A stretch of 7,311 nucleotides of DNA. It comes from JADJLQ01 sp964396995 (GTDB lineage: Bacteria > Bacteroidota > Bacteroidia > Chitinophagales > Saprospiraceae). How positions within the stretch are numbered: position 1 is the stretch's first letter; every line of letters starts with the position of its first letter. Both the position numbers and the translations under genes were made by a program. The stretch spans positions 1 to 7,311 of the forward strand of contig CAYNIG010000250.1 of assembly GCA_964396995.1 (NCBI GenBank). The letters are read 5' to 3'. The notes beneath the pieces were generated by a model. The model searched no databases, had not been told where the DNA came from, and saw only the letters and a program-made list of their open reading frames with translations. Below are positions 7,297 through 7,311 of the stretch, in pieces.

Positions 7297-7311
7297 TATT
7301 TTTTTTGCACT

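Noticed and set aside
7297..7311. T-run after the PBP stop as an intrinsic terminator
   Set aside because: Eight Ts are present, but no stable stem precedes them, and the window ends too soon to judge.

Overview
The window looks like chromosomal DNA from a Bacteroidota bacterium, possibly of the Saprospiria/Chitinophagia type, though I cannot place it more finely. Four observations point there. The DNA is AT-rich. Genes lack Shine-Dalgarno sequences before their starts. A TAnnTTTG promoter element lies in front of the rightmost gene. The protein set is also typical: a Pirellula/Verrucomicrobium-type cytochrome lipoprotein, a Tat-exported TIM-barrel isomerase, and a PBP1A with a long charged insertion.

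Layout. Bases 1-175 carry no gene I can support and hold one imperfect hairpin (105-140). Bases 176-4516 are a three-gene unit on the minus strand, read right to left: a Tat-signal sugar isomerase/epimerase-like protein (3638-4516), a 958-residue lipoprotein with a beta-propeller dehydrogenase-like domain, helical repeats and a C-terminal c-type heme domain (765-3641), and a small NTF2/SnoaL-like lipoprotein (176-733). The first two genes overlap by 4 bp (ATGA). The third follows after 31 bp, or after about 100-130 bp if its true start is internal. Bases 4517-4707 are a divergent control region with two palindromic elements and a near-consensus promoter. Bases 4708-7296 on the plus strand encode a complete class A penicillin-binding protein.

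How the genes fit together. All three minus-strand products carry export or lipidation signals, so they probably act in the cell envelope on one substrate. I infer oxidation of a sugar or sugar-like compound by the propeller domain, electron transfer to the attached heme, and isomerisation or related chemistry by the Tat protein. The substrate cannot be read from the sequence. The PBP is a housekeeping peptidoglycan synthase and appears unrelated to this operon except for the shared intergenic region.

I see no mobile element, CRISPR array, RNA gene or defence system. The most useful second-look points are the envelope redox operon, the start-codon questions for the PBP and the small lipoprotein, and the symmetric elements in the control region.
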